In this document: positions 31,931 to 40,344 of the stretch, piece by piece
Position numbering within the stretch: the stretch's first letter is position 1
How the letters are laid out: each line of letters starts with the position of its first letter
NCBI RefSeq assembly: GCF_040676675.1
Contig: NZ_JBFAPK010000027.1
Span: 56,309 to 120,308 of the forward strand
Length of the DNA: 64,000 bases
Direction of reading: 5' to 3'
Origin: JBFAPK01 sp040676675
GTDB lineage: Bacteria > Actinomycetota > Actinomycetes > Mycobacteriales > Micromonosporaceae
Notes under the pieces: generated by a model
Seen by the model: only the letters and a program-made list of their open reading frames with translations
What the model was told of the DNA's origin: nothing
The model's database searches: none
Translations under genes and position numbers: made by a program

Positions 31931-34006
31931 TCAGTCGACCGGCTTGGCCACGACGAGCTGGAACCTGTCGAAGGTCAGCCGCACGGTGTTGTGCCGGGCG
32001 TCGACGGTGCCGAGGGAGACGCCGTTGAACGGGTCGGTCAGTCGGTACCTGCCCCGGCCCAGGCCGCGCAGCTCGACCGTTCCGTCGAAGTGGTCGGCGT
32101 AGAAGGCGTAGTGCAGGGTGCCGCTCTTGGCCACGACGTGCGCCTCGGGCTTGTCGAAACCGATGTCGTACAGCTCGCCCCGGTACTCGCCGGTGGGGAG
32201 CATGTTCTCCTGGTAGAGGTCCACCCACTTGCGCCAGAGGGCATCCTTCTCCGGCGTGAGCAGGGTGTCGTTGTCCGGACCGGCCGGGTAGGTGAACTTG
32301 GTCGACAGGACGGCCCCCACGCCGTAGCTGGACGCGAAGTCGTCGCCGCCGTCGCTCAGTTCGACATGGTCACCGGCATAACTGCCGCCCTGACCCATCA
32401 GCGCCTTCATCGTCTTGCCCTTGCTGCGGACCTGGTACGACGACTCCGGGTCCGAGCCCGGGTACTGGTCGATGTAGGGCAGGTTGTGGAAGGCGAAGGC
32501 GGTACCGCAGGGGCAGAGCTCCACGACCGCGTCGCGGTTCGCCTCGTGTACCGCCTCGTAGATCGCCTTCCAGAACTGCGCCAGACCCTCGGTCGACTCC
32601 TCCGGGCGGGCGTGCCGGTGCGCCGGGTTGTAGCAGGGGGTCACGCCGTTGAGGTGCTGGCCGTCGATCTTGAGCCCCTCGTAGCCCCAGTCCCGGATGA
32701 ACTTCTTTGCCTGCCCGACGAAGTAGTCCACCACCGGCTGGTACGCCGGGCACAGCGTGTAGGCGTCCCACCAGGTCACGTCCTGCTTGTTGCCGTCCCG
32801 GTCGAGCAGGAGCATGTCGGGGCGTTCCCTGAACAGGTTGCTCCCGGGATCCGCCGCCAGCGGGGCCCACCACAGGCGCGGCCGCAGGCCGGCGTCCCGG
32901 ATCTGCTTGGTGAAGGCCCGCATGTCCGCCTCGCCGCGCGGGAACTTCGCCAGGTTGATGTCCCAGTCGCCCTCGTTCGTCTGCCAGCCGTCGTCGAGCC
33001 CGGCCCACTTGAGCCCGATCTCCCGCACCTTCGGGAGCGTGCCGACGACCTGCTCGACGGTGAAGTCGCGCTCGTACCCCCAGGCGCACCAGATGGGTTC
33101 GAACGCCGGCGCCGGCACCCGGGGGGCGCGCTGGCCGATGTCGCTCATGTAGTCGCGGTAGCGCTGCAGCGGCACGAAGTGGTCGCCCGAGTGCGCCGTC
33201 AGGAACGTGGTCTCGGTGGTCAGCTGCTGGCCCGGCTTCAGCGTACGGGGGGTGTCGCCCTCGACGGCGATGCTCGCGCCGGCGCCCGTCTTGCGCACCG
33301 GTAGGCGCAGGATCCTCGCCACGGGTTCGACGTGCCCGACGGAGAGACCCGCGTCCCGACGCCAGACGGACGCCATCGGGGTGCCGCCGCCGTAGTCGGA
33401 GGCGTCCATCCCCAGCGAGTTCGCCTGCTCGAACCCGTCGGTCACCGGCTGCACCCAGTCGCGACGGTCCTCGTGCGTGGTGCCCGAGAAGGTGTAGAAG
33501 CCGCCCGGCTTCTCCAGCAGTTCGTGCGCCCCGCTGCGCCACCCGGTGACCCGCAGCTCGGTACGGGAGATGTTGGTGTAGGTCACCCTCATCACGATCA
33601 TCCCGGTCAGGCGCTGGAAGGAGGTCAGCTCCACCGTCTTCCGTACGCCGTTGCGGGACTCGCCCCGGACGGTGACCTGGACGCCCGCGCCGTGCCGGGG
33701 ATGCGTCGTCTTGCGGGTCTCGTGTCCGCGGTAGGTGAACTCGTCGATCGTCGTACCGCCCAGCAGCAGGGCCTCGCTGGCGTCGAAGCCTGTGACCCCG
33801 ACGTCACGCAACGCCACCCGGGTGCGCAGCTTGTCGTCGAACTCCAGGGTGATGGAGGTGTCGCCGACCCCGACCACGTCGGAATCTCGGTTCGGCGCGG
33901 CGGCCGCGGGTGTGGCGCCCACACCCGTGGTCACGGCGGGGAGGGCGGCCAGGCCGGCGCTCCCCAGTGCCAACCTCAGCACCGTCCGTCGCGTCATGTC
34001 GCTCAT
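31931..34006 (-). CDS. Tat-exported GH36-type alpha-galactosidase / alpha-N-acetylgalactosaminidase-like protein
   Basis: This 691-residue secreted glycosidase has a Tat signal (MTRRTVLRLALGSAG, ending near AAAAP). A beta-sandwich domain comes first, then a TIM barrel beginning near FEPIWCAWGYE. The likely nucleophile is Asp448 in GLKIDGQHLN, and the acid/base is probably in the SDGGDD stretch. A beta C-terminal domain closes the protein. The ATG at 34006 has AAGGGAG 6 bases upstream. GH36/GH27-type enzymes release alpha-galactosides or alpha-GalNAc. The neighbouring galactosamine/tagatose genes make alpha-GalNAc a plausible target, but raffinose-type alpha-galactosides are equally possible. 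Confidence 0.82.
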   Translation of the reverse strand: MSDMTRRTVLRLALGSAGLAALPAVTTGVGATPAAAAPNRDSDVVGVGDTSITLEFDDKLRTRVALRDVGVTGFDASEALLLGGTTIDEFTYRGHETRKTTHPRHGAGVQVTVRGESRNGVRKTVELTSFQRLTGMIVMRVTYTNISRTELRVTGWRSGAHELLEKPGGFYTFSGTTHEDRRDWVQPVTDGFEQANSLGMDASDYGGGTPMASVWRRDAGLSVGHVEPVARILRLPVRKTGAGASIAVEGDTPRTLKPGQQLTTETTFLTAHSGDHFVPLQRYRDYMSDIGQRAPRVPAPAFEPIWCAWGYERDFTVEQVVGTLPKVREIGLKWAGLDDGWQTNEGDWDINLAKFPRGEADMRAFTKQIRDAGLRPRLWWAPLAADPGSNLFRERPDMLLLDRDGNKQDVTWWDAYTLCPAYQPVVDYFVGQAKKFIRDWGYEGLKIDGQHLNGVTPCYNPAHRHARPEESTEGLAQFWKAIYEAVHEANRDAVVELCPCGTAFAFHNLPYIDQYPGSDPESSYQVRSKGKTMKALMGQGGSYAGDHVELSDGGDDFASSYGVGAVLSTKFTYPAGPDNDTLLTPEKDALWRKWVDLYQENMLPTGEYRGELYDIGFDKPEAHVVAKSGTLHYAFYADHFDGTVELRGLGRGRYRLTDPFNGVSLGTVDARHNTVRLTFDRFQLVVAKPVD

Positions 34007-34505
34007 GTCAAACTCCCTTCGGGCTCGTCGCGCGGCCCTGCCGGCCACGCCGTTGCTCGTCGCCGTAGATGATCAAAATCGAGCCACCTCGAACGAGCCG
34101 ATACGTTCCGTGGTGCCGAGGCCGAGGTCACGACCGTCCGACGGCCGCGTGCCCGGGTAGCCGCCGGGCTGGTCGACCTGGTTCGACGTCGTGTCCGCCG
34201 CGGCGGGGTGTCGTCGTGCGCGCGGTGACACCGCCGTCTCGACCACCGCTGGATGCGGAGCGGACCAGGGGGATACCAACCGCCGACCCGGCACCCCGGC
34301 GCCGGACAGGATCGAACAAGAACTCACGCATGCAGCACTCCCGTTCGCTACGGGGTGGTCTGCTGGACGAACGTAGGTGGTATACGATTGGCTTGTCAAT
34401 GGCCGGTTTCCGGTAACTCTTGGCTTGGTAACGGTCACCCGAGCCGGGGCGGGCGGCCCGTGGCGGCCGGCTCAAGGATCGATGGAACTGGTACGGTTGG
34501 CTGGT
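34007..34505. promoter_or_regulatory. Divergent control region between the glycosidase and GntR genes
   Basis: This gene-free stretch holds a TGGTAT box at 34378-34383 (within TGGTATACG) and ATTG-GCTTGT-CAAT next to it. GGTAAC occurs twice at about 34417 and 34434. TACGGT (34492-34497), 8 bases before the gntR ATG, fits a leaderless -10 box. TGGTAT recurs directly at the gntR start and, inverted, before kbaZ, so it is the best candidate GntR box. Confidence 0.5.
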
Positions 34506-35351
34506 ATGACTGTTGTGAGGGCGCGGATGCCCCGTGGCCTGTTCGCCGACGACGCGCTTCCGCTGTACGAGCGCACCGCCGTGCAGCTGCTCGAAGACCT
34601 GCGGGCCACCGCCGCCCGCGCCGGTGACCGGCTGCCCTCCGAGCGGGCACTCGCGGCCCGGTACGCGGTCTCCCGCGTGACGCTGCGAGCCGCCCTCACC
34701 GAGCTGGAGTCGCGGGGCATCGTGCGCCCGTCCTCGTCGCGCGGATGGTTCGTCGCCGACCTGTCGGCGAGCGACGATCCGACCGCGGGCGCGCCCCTGA
34801 CGGCGGGCGACGACCCGGCGGCGGGCGACGGCCGTGCGCCGCATCCCGCCGAGGGCCGGCCGTCCGGACACGTGGTGCAGGGCTTCGCCGACTTCGCCCG
34901 GCTCAACGGCCTGACGGCGACCAGCCGGGTGCTCTCCGCCGGGGTCCGCCCGGCGACGGTGTCCGAGGCCGAGGACTTCCGCATCGCCCCCGGCGCCGAT
35001 CTCTTCGAACTCCACCGCTTGCGCTTCCTCGACGGTCTGCTGGTCGTGCTGGAGCACAACCGGCTGCCGCTGGCGGCCTGCCCGGCCCTGGCCGAGACCG
35101 ACTTCAACGCCGCCTCGCTGTACGCCACCCTGCGCGCGTCGGATCCGCCGCAGCTGCCGCGGGTCGCCGACTACTCGGTCGAGGCGCGGCATCCGACGGC
35201 GCGGGAGATCGAACTGTTCGAGATCGCCGAGACCATGCCGATGCTGGTCGCGACCCAGCTGACCTTCAACCAGGCGGACCGCCCGATCGAGCTGACCGTC
35301 CAGGTCTACCGCGGCGACCGGTACCGCTTCCGGGCCTCCATCACCAACTGA
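34506..35351 (+). CDS. GntR-family regulator with UTRA domain (HutC type)
   Basis: This 281-residue regulator has an N-terminal GntR winged helix (LPLYERTAVQLLEDLRA, then GDRLPSERALAARYAVSRVT). A linker rich in Asp, Gly and Ala (residues about 85-125) leads to a UTRA effector domain, with FELHRLRFLDGLLVVLEHN and the C-terminal DRYRFRASIT. UTRA regulators respond to phosphorylated sugars or amino acids. The start is leaderless by a TACGGT box at 8 bases. It precedes the kbaZ operon on the same strand and faces away from the glycosidase. Related TGGTAT boxes in both control regions suggest it regulates all of them. Confidence 0.9.
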   Translation: MTVVRARMPRGLFADDALPLYERTAVQLLEDLRATAARAGDRLPSERALAARYAVSRVTLRAALTELESRGIVRPSSSRGWFVADLSASDDPTAGAPLTAGDDPAAGDGRAPHPAEGRPSGHVVQGFADFARLNGLTATSRVLSAGVRPATVSEAEDFRIAPGADLFELHRLRFLDGLLVVLEHNRLPLAACPALAETDFNAASLYATLRASDPPQLPRVADYSVEARHPTAREIELFEIAETMPMLVATQLTFNQADRPIELTVQVYRGDRYRFRASITN

Positions 35352-35552
35352 CCGCCACCGGCGTCCGGCCGGCACCGTCCCGAGCGGCACCGGCGACCGC
35401 CGGCGCGCCGTCGTGCGCCCGCTGCCCGTCGTGCGCCCGTCGGCCCGCCCGGCGGTCGGTGGGAACCGCCCGCGCGCCGGTGACGGTGTGACGACTTCCT
35501 GGTCACGCAGCGGATCTGCGCCGACGTCGGGTGGCTCACGACCACCGCTTCA

Positions 35553-35616
35553 TACCAAATTAATACCAGGCAGACAGTAGCCGACCACGCGGAATACCAG
35601 TAGGGTCCAGTACCAA
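35553..35616. promoter_or_regulatory. Cluster of ATACCA boxes upstream of kbaZ
   Basis: ATACCA occurs at 35553-35558, 35564-35569 and 35595-35600, with GTACCA at 35611-35616. Each is the complement of the TGGTAT/TGGTAC elements before gntR. They lie within 95 bases of the kbaZ start, and AGGAGG (35631-35636) follows as its ribosome-binding site. Confidence 0.55.
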
Positions 35617-35644
35617 CTTCGGTACGGCGAGGAGGACCCGGCCC

Positions 35645-36946
35645 GTGAGCAACCCGCTCGACACCATCATCGCCCTGCACAAACGGGGGGAGCCGGTCGG
35701 CATCACATCGATCTGCTCCGCCCATCCACTGGTCCTGCGGGCCGCGATGGCCCAGGCCCGGGAAGGCGGCGACCTGGTGTTGATCGAGGCGACCTCGAAC
35801 CAGGTCGACCAGACCGGCGGCTATACCGGTATGCGACCGGCGGACTTCCGCGACCTGGTGCACCGGGCCGCCGACGAGGCCGGGCTGCCCCGGGAGCGCG
35901 TCGTGCTCGGCGGCGACCACCTGGGGCCGAACCGGTGGCGTTCGCTGCCGGCCGAGGAGGCGATGGCGCGCGCCGACGTCCTCGTGGCGGCGTACGTGGA
36001 GGCCGGCTTCACCAAGATCCACCTTGATTGCAGCTATCCCTGCGCGGACGACCGGACCCCGTTGACCGACGAGGTGATGGCCGCCCGGGCCGCCCGCATG
36101 CTCGCGGTCGCCGAGAAGACCGCCGCCGCGACCGGGCGGGCCGGGGAACTCCGGTACGTCATCGGCACCGAGGTCCCGGTCCCCGGCGGCGCCGAGGAGA
36201 CGATCGAAGAGCTCCGGCCCACCACCGCCGAGTCGGCCCGCCAGACCCTGGCGCGGCACCGGGCGGCCTTCGCCGAGCGGGGCCTCGATCACGTGTGGCC
36301 GCAGGTGATGGCCCTGGTCGTGCAGCCGGGCGTCGAGTTCGACCACCTCCGGGTCGTGGACTACGACCGGGACCGGACCAAGGAACTGCAACGGGTCCTC
36401 GAGGACGAGCCGAGGATGGTCTTCGAGGCCCACTCCACGGACTACCAGACCATCCCGCGACTCGCCGCCCTGGTCGAGGGCCACTGGGCGGTGCTCAAGG
36501 TCGGGCCCGGCCTGACCTTCGCGCTGCGGGAGGCCCTGTTCGCGCTGGCCGCGATCGAGGCCGAACTCGTACCGGAGCAGGACCGCGCCAACCTGCCGGA
36601 CGTGGTCGAGCGGCGGATGCTCGCCGAGCCGGCGCAGTGGGCGAAGTACTACACCGGCGACGCCGCCGAGCAGCGCCTGGCCCGGCGGTACAGCTACAGC
36701 GACCGGATGCGCTACTACTGGCCGGACCCGGAGATCCAGGCCGCCGAACGGCGCCTGCTGGGCAACCTGACCGACCGGAGCATCCCGCTGCCGCTGCTCA
36801 GCCAGTACCTACCGGACCAGTACCAGCGGGTCCGCGACGGCAGCCTCGGCAACGACCCCGTCGAACTCGTCCTCGATCGCATCCGCGACGTCCTGCGCGG
36901 TTACCGCCGCGCGGCCACCCCATCGGAAGGGCGGCGGGCAGCATGA
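35645..36946 (+). CDS. kbaZ: D-tagatose-bisphosphate aldolase, non-catalytic subunit (KbaZ/GatZ/AgaZ family)
   Basis: This 433-residue protein belongs to the GatZ/KbaZ family, the partner subunit that stabilises the class II tagatose-1,6-bisphosphate aldolase KbaY/GatY. The sequence shows EATSNQVDQTGGYTGM, VLGGDHLGPNRWR, HLDCSYPCADD, GTEVPVPGGA and FEAHSTDYQ, all hallmarks of the family. The GTG has AGGAGG 8 bases upstream. Its stop overlaps the SIS-domain gene start (ATGA). No catalytic KbaY/GatY gene is in this cluster, so the partner must come from elsewhere or this subunit has another role. Confidence 0.92.
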   Translation: MSNPLDTIIALHKRGEPVGITSICSAHPLVLRAAMAQAREGGDLVLIEATSNQVDQTGGYTGMRPADFRDLVHRAADEAGLPRERVVLGGDHLGPNRWRSLPAEEAMARADVLVAAYVEAGFTKIHLDCSYPCADDRTPLTDEVMAARAARMLAVAEKTAAATGRAGELRYVIGTEVPVPGGAEETIEELRPTTAESARQTLARHRAAFAERGLDHVWPQVMALVVQPGVEFDHLRVVDYDRDRTKELQRVLEDEPRMVFEAHSTDYQTIPRLAALVEGHWAVLKVGPGLTFALREALFALAAIEAELVPEQDRANLPDVVERRMLAEPAQWAKYYTGDAAEQRLARRYSYSDRMRYYWPDPEIQAAERRLLGNLTDRSIPLPLLSQYLPDQYQRVRDGSLGNDPVELVLDRIRDVLRGYRRAATPSEGRRAA

Positions 36947-38115
36947 GCGCTCTCCTCGGCCACGACCCCGACTACCTGCGCCGGCTCGGCGCCGCCGACA
37001 CCGCCCGCGAGATCGCGCAGCAGCCGGCCGTCTGGCGCCAGATCGGCCGGATGACGGCGGAGTCCTGCGCGGCGACCGCCGCGTTCCTGAAGCCGCTGTT
37101 CGACCGGCCCGACCTGCGCGTCGTCCTCACCGGGGCGGGCACCTCCGCGTACGTCGGCGAGGTGCTGGCGCCGTCGCTGCGCCGGCGGCTGGGCCGCCGG
37201 GTGGACGCCGTCGCTACCACCGACATCGTCGCCGACCCGCTGGCCTGCTTCGCCGAGGACGTCCCGACGCTGCTGGTGTCGTTCGCCCGCTCCGGCGACA
37301 GTCCGGAGAGCGTCACCGCCCCCGAACTGGCCAGCCAGGTGCTGACCGAGTGCTGGCACCTGGTGGTGACCTGCAACGAGCAGGGTCGGCTCGCCAGCCG
37401 GCACGCCGACGGGTCGGCTCTGCGGGTGCTGCTGCCCGAGGCGGCCAACGACCGGGGCTTCGCGATGACCTCCAGCTTCACCGGCATGGTGCTGGCCGGC
37501 CTGCTGACCCTCGGCGGCCCCGACGAGGCCCTGGTGGAGCGGCTCGCCACCGCGGCCGAGCAGGTCCTGGCCACCGGGCCGGGCGCGGCGGCCGACCTCG
37601 CCGCCCGCGGCTACTCGCGGATCGTCTACCTCGGCAGCGGCACCCTGCACGGCGTGGCCCGGGAATCCGCCCTGAAGGTCCTGGAGCTGACCGCCGGCCA
37701 CGCGGTGGCGCTGGCCGAGTCCGCGCTGGGCTTCCGGCACGGACCGAAGTCCGTGGTCAACGAGCAGACCCTGGTCGTCAGCTACGAGTCCAACGACCCG
37801 TACACCAGCCAGTACGACCGCGACATGGTGGCCGAGCTGCTGCGGCTCGTACCGGAGCGGAACCTCGTCACCGTCACCGCCCAGGCCGGGCAGCCGGCCA
37901 GCGGAAACGTCTGGGGCCTGCCCGGCATCGCCGACGTGGACGACGCCGCGCTGGCGCTGCCCGCCGTGATCTGCGCGCAGCTGATCGGCCTGCACTTCTC
38001 CCTGGCGCTCGGGCGCACACCCGACAACCCCTTCCCCGGCGGGGAGGTCAACCGGGTCGTCCAGGGCGCGATCATGCATCCCCTGCCGCCGACCCCGGCC
38101 CGGGCGAGCGGCTGA
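36943..38115 (+). CDS. SIS-domain sugar-phosphate isomerase/deaminase (AgaS-like)
   Basis: This 390-residue protein has two SIS domains and resembles AgaS. The first has VVLTGAGTSAYVGE and LVSFARSGDSPESV, and the second has VYLGSGTLHGVARESALKVL and GFRHGPKSVVN. AgaS-type enzymes convert galactosamine-6-phosphate to tagatose-6-phosphate with release of ammonia. That reaction would feed the aldolase suggested by the upstream gene, to which it is coupled by an ATGA overlap. Glucosamine-6-phosphate deamination is an alternative. The absence of a glutaminase domain excludes a GlmS role. Confidence 0.88.
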   Translation: MSALLGHDPDYLRRLGAADTAREIAQQPAVWRQIGRMTAESCAATAAFLKPLFDRPDLRVVLTGAGTSAYVGEVLAPSLRRRLGRRVDAVATTDIVADPLACFAEDVPTLLVSFARSGDSPESVTAPELASQVLTECWHLVVTCNEQGRLASRHADGSALRVLLPEAANDRGFAMTSSFTGMVLAGLLTLGGPDEALVERLATAAEQVLATGPGAAADLAARGYSRIVYLGSGTLHGVARESALKVLELTAGHAVALAESALGFRHGPKSVVNEQTLVVSYESNDPYTSQYDRDMVAELLRLVPERNLVTVTAQAGQPASGNVWGLPGIADVDDAALALPAVICAQLIGLHFSLALGRTPDNPFPGGEVNRVVQGAIMHPLPPTPARASG

Positions 38116-38235
38116 GCCCGGACGGCCGAGCCGCTGACCCGGTCCGGCCGACAACAGATCCAGATCCAGGGCCATCCCGGCCCCGCACGGCGACAGGGTC
38201 GACGTCAGCCGTGACGCCAGACGGAGGTGAGACAG

Positions 38236-39213
38236 ATGTTCCTCGGCGTGGACGGCGGCGGCACCAAGACCGCCTTCTGCCTACTGGGGGCGGACGGCTC
38301 GATCGTGGCCGAGGCCACGGCCGCGAGCAGCTACTACTTCAGCGAAGGCATCGACCTGGTGACCCGGGTCCTCGGGGAGGGCGTCGGCGCCGTCTGCGCG
38401 TCGGCCGGCATCACCCCGGCCGAGATCGAGTTCGCGTTCTTCGGCATCCCGACCTACGGCGAGGTCGCCGACGACGTCGCCGTACTCGACGCGGCGCCAC
38501 GGGAGGTCCTCGGGCACGACCGGTACCGGGTCGACAACGACATGGTCTGCGGCTGGTCCGGCTCGCTCGGCGCCGTCGACGGCATCAACGTGATCAGTGG
38601 CACCGGGTCGATGACGTACGGCGAACGCGCCGGTCGCGGCCTGCGTGTCGGCGGCTGGAGCGAGCTGTTCGGCGACGAGGGCTCGGCGTACTGGATCGCC
38701 ACCCGCGGCCTACAGGCGTTCTCCCGCATGAGCGACGGTCGACAGCCCGCCGGTCCGCTCCTGGACGTCCTGCGCGACCACCTGGAGCTCGCCGCGGACC
38801 TCGACCTGATCGACGTCGTACTGAACCGGTGGCAGGGCGACCGCGGCAAGATCGCCGCGCTGAGCCCACTGGTCACCCGCGCCGCCGACCGCGGCGACGA
38901 GGCGGCCGCGGGGATCCTCGCCGAGGCCGGCCGGGAACTCGCCCTCCTGGTGGAGACCACCCGTGGTCGACTCGGCTACCCCGCCGACGAGCAGGTGGTC
39001 GTCTCCTACTCCGGCGGAACGTTCACGGCACCACAGGTGCGCGAGGCGTTCCGCCAGCACCTGCACAGGCTGCACGGTGGGTACGACCTTCGTCAGCCCC
39101 TGTATTCGCCGGTCGTCGGCGCGGCGCTCTACGCCGCGAAGCAGGCCGGCCGCCCACTGAGCGCCGACGCGCTCGGGCAGCTCCGGAGCACACCGACCGC
39201 CACCGCCGCCTGA
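38236..39213 (+). CDS. BadF/BadG/NagK-type sugar kinase
   Basis: This 325-residue ASKHA-fold kinase is of the BadF/BadG/BcrA ATPase or N-acetylglucosamine kinase type. The phosphate-1 loop is GVDGGGTKT at the N-terminus. NDMVCGWSGSLG carries the catalytic-type Asp, and SGTGSM is the phosphate-2 loop. GGWSELFGDEGSAYWI and a late SYSGGTF adenosine motif follow. The ATG at 38236 has GGAGGT 7 bases upstream; an in-frame GTG at 38227 overlaps that site and is rejected. In this cluster it probably phosphorylates an imported amino sugar such as galactosamine or GalNAc, replacing the PTS step used by enteric bacteria. Confidence 0.88.
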   Translation: MFLGVDGGGTKTAFCLLGADGSIVAEATAASSYYFSEGIDLVTRVLGEGVGAVCASAGITPAEIEFAFFGIPTYGEVADDVAVLDAAPREVLGHDRYRVDNDMVCGWSGSLGAVDGINVISGTGSMTYGERAGRGLRVGGWSELFGDEGSAYWIATRGLQAFSRMSDGRQPAGPLLDVLRDHLELAADLDLIDVVLNRWQGDRGKIAALSPLVTRAADRGDEAAAGILAEAGRELALLVETTRGRLGYPADEQVVVSYSGGTFTAPQVREAFRQHLHRLHGGYDLRQPLYSPVVGAALYAAKQAGRPLSADALGQLRSTPTATAA

Positions 39214-39223
39214 GGAGGCGCAG

Positions 39224-40186
39224 ATGCCAACGACCTTTTCCCGCATCAGCCGCAGCTGGATCCCGTACGCGGGCCTGCTCGTGCTGTTCTGGGGCGTGTG
39301 GGGAGCCTTCTCCGCCGTCCCGACCAACGACTACGGTTACCCCGACGGCATGGTCTACGTCGTCTGGGCCCTCACCATGATCATTCCGGCCGTCGCCGCG
39401 CTGCGCGGCAACCGGCTGGACCGCCGCCCGATCGCCGCCGTGTACGGCCTGCTGGTCGGCCTGACCGGGGCCGGCGGACAGCTGCTGCTGTTCAAGGCGC
39501 TCACCATCGGCCCGGCCTACCTGATCTTCCCGCTGATCGCGCTCTCCCCGGCGATCACGGTGCTGATGGCCACGGTGCTGCTGCGGGAACGCATCCCGCG
39601 GCTCGCCGTGATCGGGGTGGTCGCCGCGCTGGTCGCGGTCGTGCTCTTCAGCGTCAGCGACGGCGACGGCTCCGCCACCGGCGGAGCGTGGTTGATCCTG
39701 GCCGTCGTGGTCTGCGTCGCCTGGGGTGTGCAGGCCTACTTCATGCGCAAGGCGGCCACGGTCGGCGTCAACGACGCCACCACCTTCACCTGGATGACGA
39801 TCAGCGGCCTGCTGCTGGTGCCGATCGCCATCTGGATGGCCGGCGGCCTGGCGCTGGACGCGCCCTGGCAGGCGCCGACCCTCGCCGCGGTCACCCAGCT
39901 GCTCAACGCCGTCGGCGCGCTGTTCCTGGTGATGGCGTTCAGCCGGGGCAAGGCGTCGATCGTGGCCCCCACCACCAACGCCCTGGCCCCCGTGCTCACC
40001 GTGATCCTCTCGCTGATCGTCTACCAGACGATCCCGTCGGTCTACGCCACGATCGGCATCGTGCTCGCCATCGTCGGGTCCACCCTGATGGTCTACGCCG
40101 ACGAGAAGCGCGGCGAGGCCGCGGCCGCGAACGTGACCAACCCGGGCCCGCTCGACCGGGGCGCGCCCGACGTCGCCGTACCGTAA
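39224..40186 (+). CDS. EamA/DMT-superfamily transporter
   Basis: This 320-residue protein has about ten membrane helices in two EamA repeats (drug/metabolite transporter superfamily). The first repeat runs from PYAGLLVLFWGVWGAFS, and the second starts near GGAWLILAVVVCVAWGVQ. AGGAGG lies upstream of the ATG, 10 bases after the kinase stop. DMT transporters include sugar carriers (GlcU/RhaT-like), so uptake of the pathway's free sugar is a reasonable inference. Export of a product is the alternative. A strong hairpin follows the gene. Confidence 0.9.
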   Translation: MPTTFSRISRSWIPYAGLLVLFWGVWGAFSAVPTNDYGYPDGMVYVVWALTMIIPAVAALRGNRLDRRPIAAVYGLLVGLTGAGGQLLLFKALTIGPAYLIFPLIALSPAITVLMATVLLRERIPRLAVIGVVAALVAVVLFSVSDGDGSATGGAWLILAVVVCVAWGVQAYFMRKAATVGVNDATTFTWMTISGLLLVPIAIWMAGGLALDAPWQAPTLAAVTQLLNAVGALFLVMAFSRGKASIVAPTTNALAPVLTVILSLIVYQTIPSVYATIGIVLAIVGSTLMVYADEKRGEAAAANVTNPGPLDRGAPDVAVP

Positions 40187-40199
40187 CCGCCGCATCGAC

Positions 40200-40240
40200 C
40201 CCGGCGGGCGGCCCGGACCCGGTCCGGACCGCCCGCCGGG
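40200..40240. terminator. GC-rich bidirectional hairpin
   Basis: A 12-base perfect stem (40200-40211 with 40229-40240) encloses a further CCGGACC/GGTCCGG pairing. It follows the EamA gene and faces the convergent glycosyltransferase gene. No T-run is seen. Confidence 0.7.
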
Positions 40241-40344
40241 CACAACCGCGCGTCTCCCCGCCGGTCGCCCGTTGCCTTGCCCGTACGCCTCGACGGCGGT
40301 CGCCCGCGCCCGCCTCGTACGCGCCGTCCTCAGCCCCGCCGTCC

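Noticed and set aside
34377..34505. 43-residue extension of the GntR regulator upstream
   Set aside because: It would translate through the TGGTAT boxes and the promoter-like sequence. The helix-turn-helix alignment favours the ATG at 34506.
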